NCBI GenBank assembly: GCA_016763715.1
Contig: JAESTG010000177.1
Span: forward strand, 1 to 5,470
Length of the DNA stretch: 5,470 bases
Direction of reading: 5' to 3'
From: Flavobacteriaceae bacterium
Lineage (GTDB): Bacteria; Bacteroidota; Bacteroidia; Flavobacteriales; Flavobacteriaceae
A program made the translations under genes and the position numbers. The notes below the pieces were generated by a model. That model made no database searches and was not told the DNA's origin. It was given only the letters and a program-made list of their open reading frames with translations. Below, piece by piece: positions 5,374 through 5,470 of the stretch. Positions within the stretch are counted from its first letter, which is position 1. Each line of letters opens with the position of its first letter.

Positions 5374-5392
5374 TGATTAAAATTTTTAATCA
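5374..5392 (+). terminator. Weak AT-rich hairpin after the TruA-like gene
   Basis: TGATTAAA pairs perfectly with TTTAATCA around a 3-base loop, starting 8 bases after the stop codon. The stem has a single G-C pair and no U-tract follows, so it is at best a weak terminator. The remaining bases to 5470 hold a small TACGT/ACGTA dyad (5401-5416) and T- and A-rich runs but no gene. Confidence 0.35.
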
Positions 5393-5470
5393 GTCATATT
5401 TACGTAAAAACACGTATCAGAATTACTAACTTCCTTTACTATATTCACTTTTTCTTAAAAAAAATAAGTC

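Noticed and set aside
5401..5416. TACGT...ACGTA inverted repeat after the TruA-like gene
   Set aside because: Five-base arms around six bases are expected by chance in AT-rich DNA and have no U-tract.

Overview
The window is AT-rich. Promoter-like sites follow the Bacteroidota pattern (TAnnTTTG at -7, sometimes with an upstream TTG), and Shine-Dalgarno sequences are absent. Together with protein families typical of that group, such as a membrane LytTR protein and a TruA-like enzyme of a form I associate with Flavobacteriaceae, this points to a chromosome of a flavobacterium-like Bacteroidota. The genus cannot be read from the sequence. I see no insertion sequence, phage gene, CRISPR array, tRNA or rRNA. 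The region looks like ordinary chromosomal backbone.

Layout, left to right. (1) 66-1669, minus strand: a two-gene, translationally coupled operon (TAATG overlap). The first gene encodes an inner-membrane-anchored protein with a periplasmic OmpA-type peptidoglycan-binding domain. The second encodes a membrane-anchored protein whose cytoplasmic tail ends in a helix-hairpin-helix (H3TH-like) domain. (2) 1670-1885: intergenic, with two hairpins after the next gene and a promoter-like site for the operon. (3) 1886-3130, minus: a secreted S41-family serine peptidase with its own promoter-like site, where a perfect 7-bp inverted repeat brackets the -7 element. (4) 3221-4018, minus: a four-TM LytTR DNA-binding protein that apparently starts at TTG. 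(5) 4044-4075: a strong intrinsic terminator. (6) 4105-4539, minus: a small uncharacterised four-TM protein. (7) 4587-5366, plus: a divergently transcribed TruA-like tRNA pseudouridine synthase, probably on a leaderless mRNA. (8) 5367-5470: a short non-coding tail with a weak AT-rich hairpin.

How the genes may work together. The OmpA/H3TH pair is the most intriguing unit: predicted topologies put one soluble domain in the periplasm and the other in the cytoplasm, suggesting a trans-envelope partnership of unknown purpose. The membrane LytTR protein lies directly upstream of the S41 peptidase on the same strand and is a candidate regulator of it, by proximity only. The four-TM protein and the TruA-like gene share a very short divergent promoter region. 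No clearly new defence or mobile system is evident.
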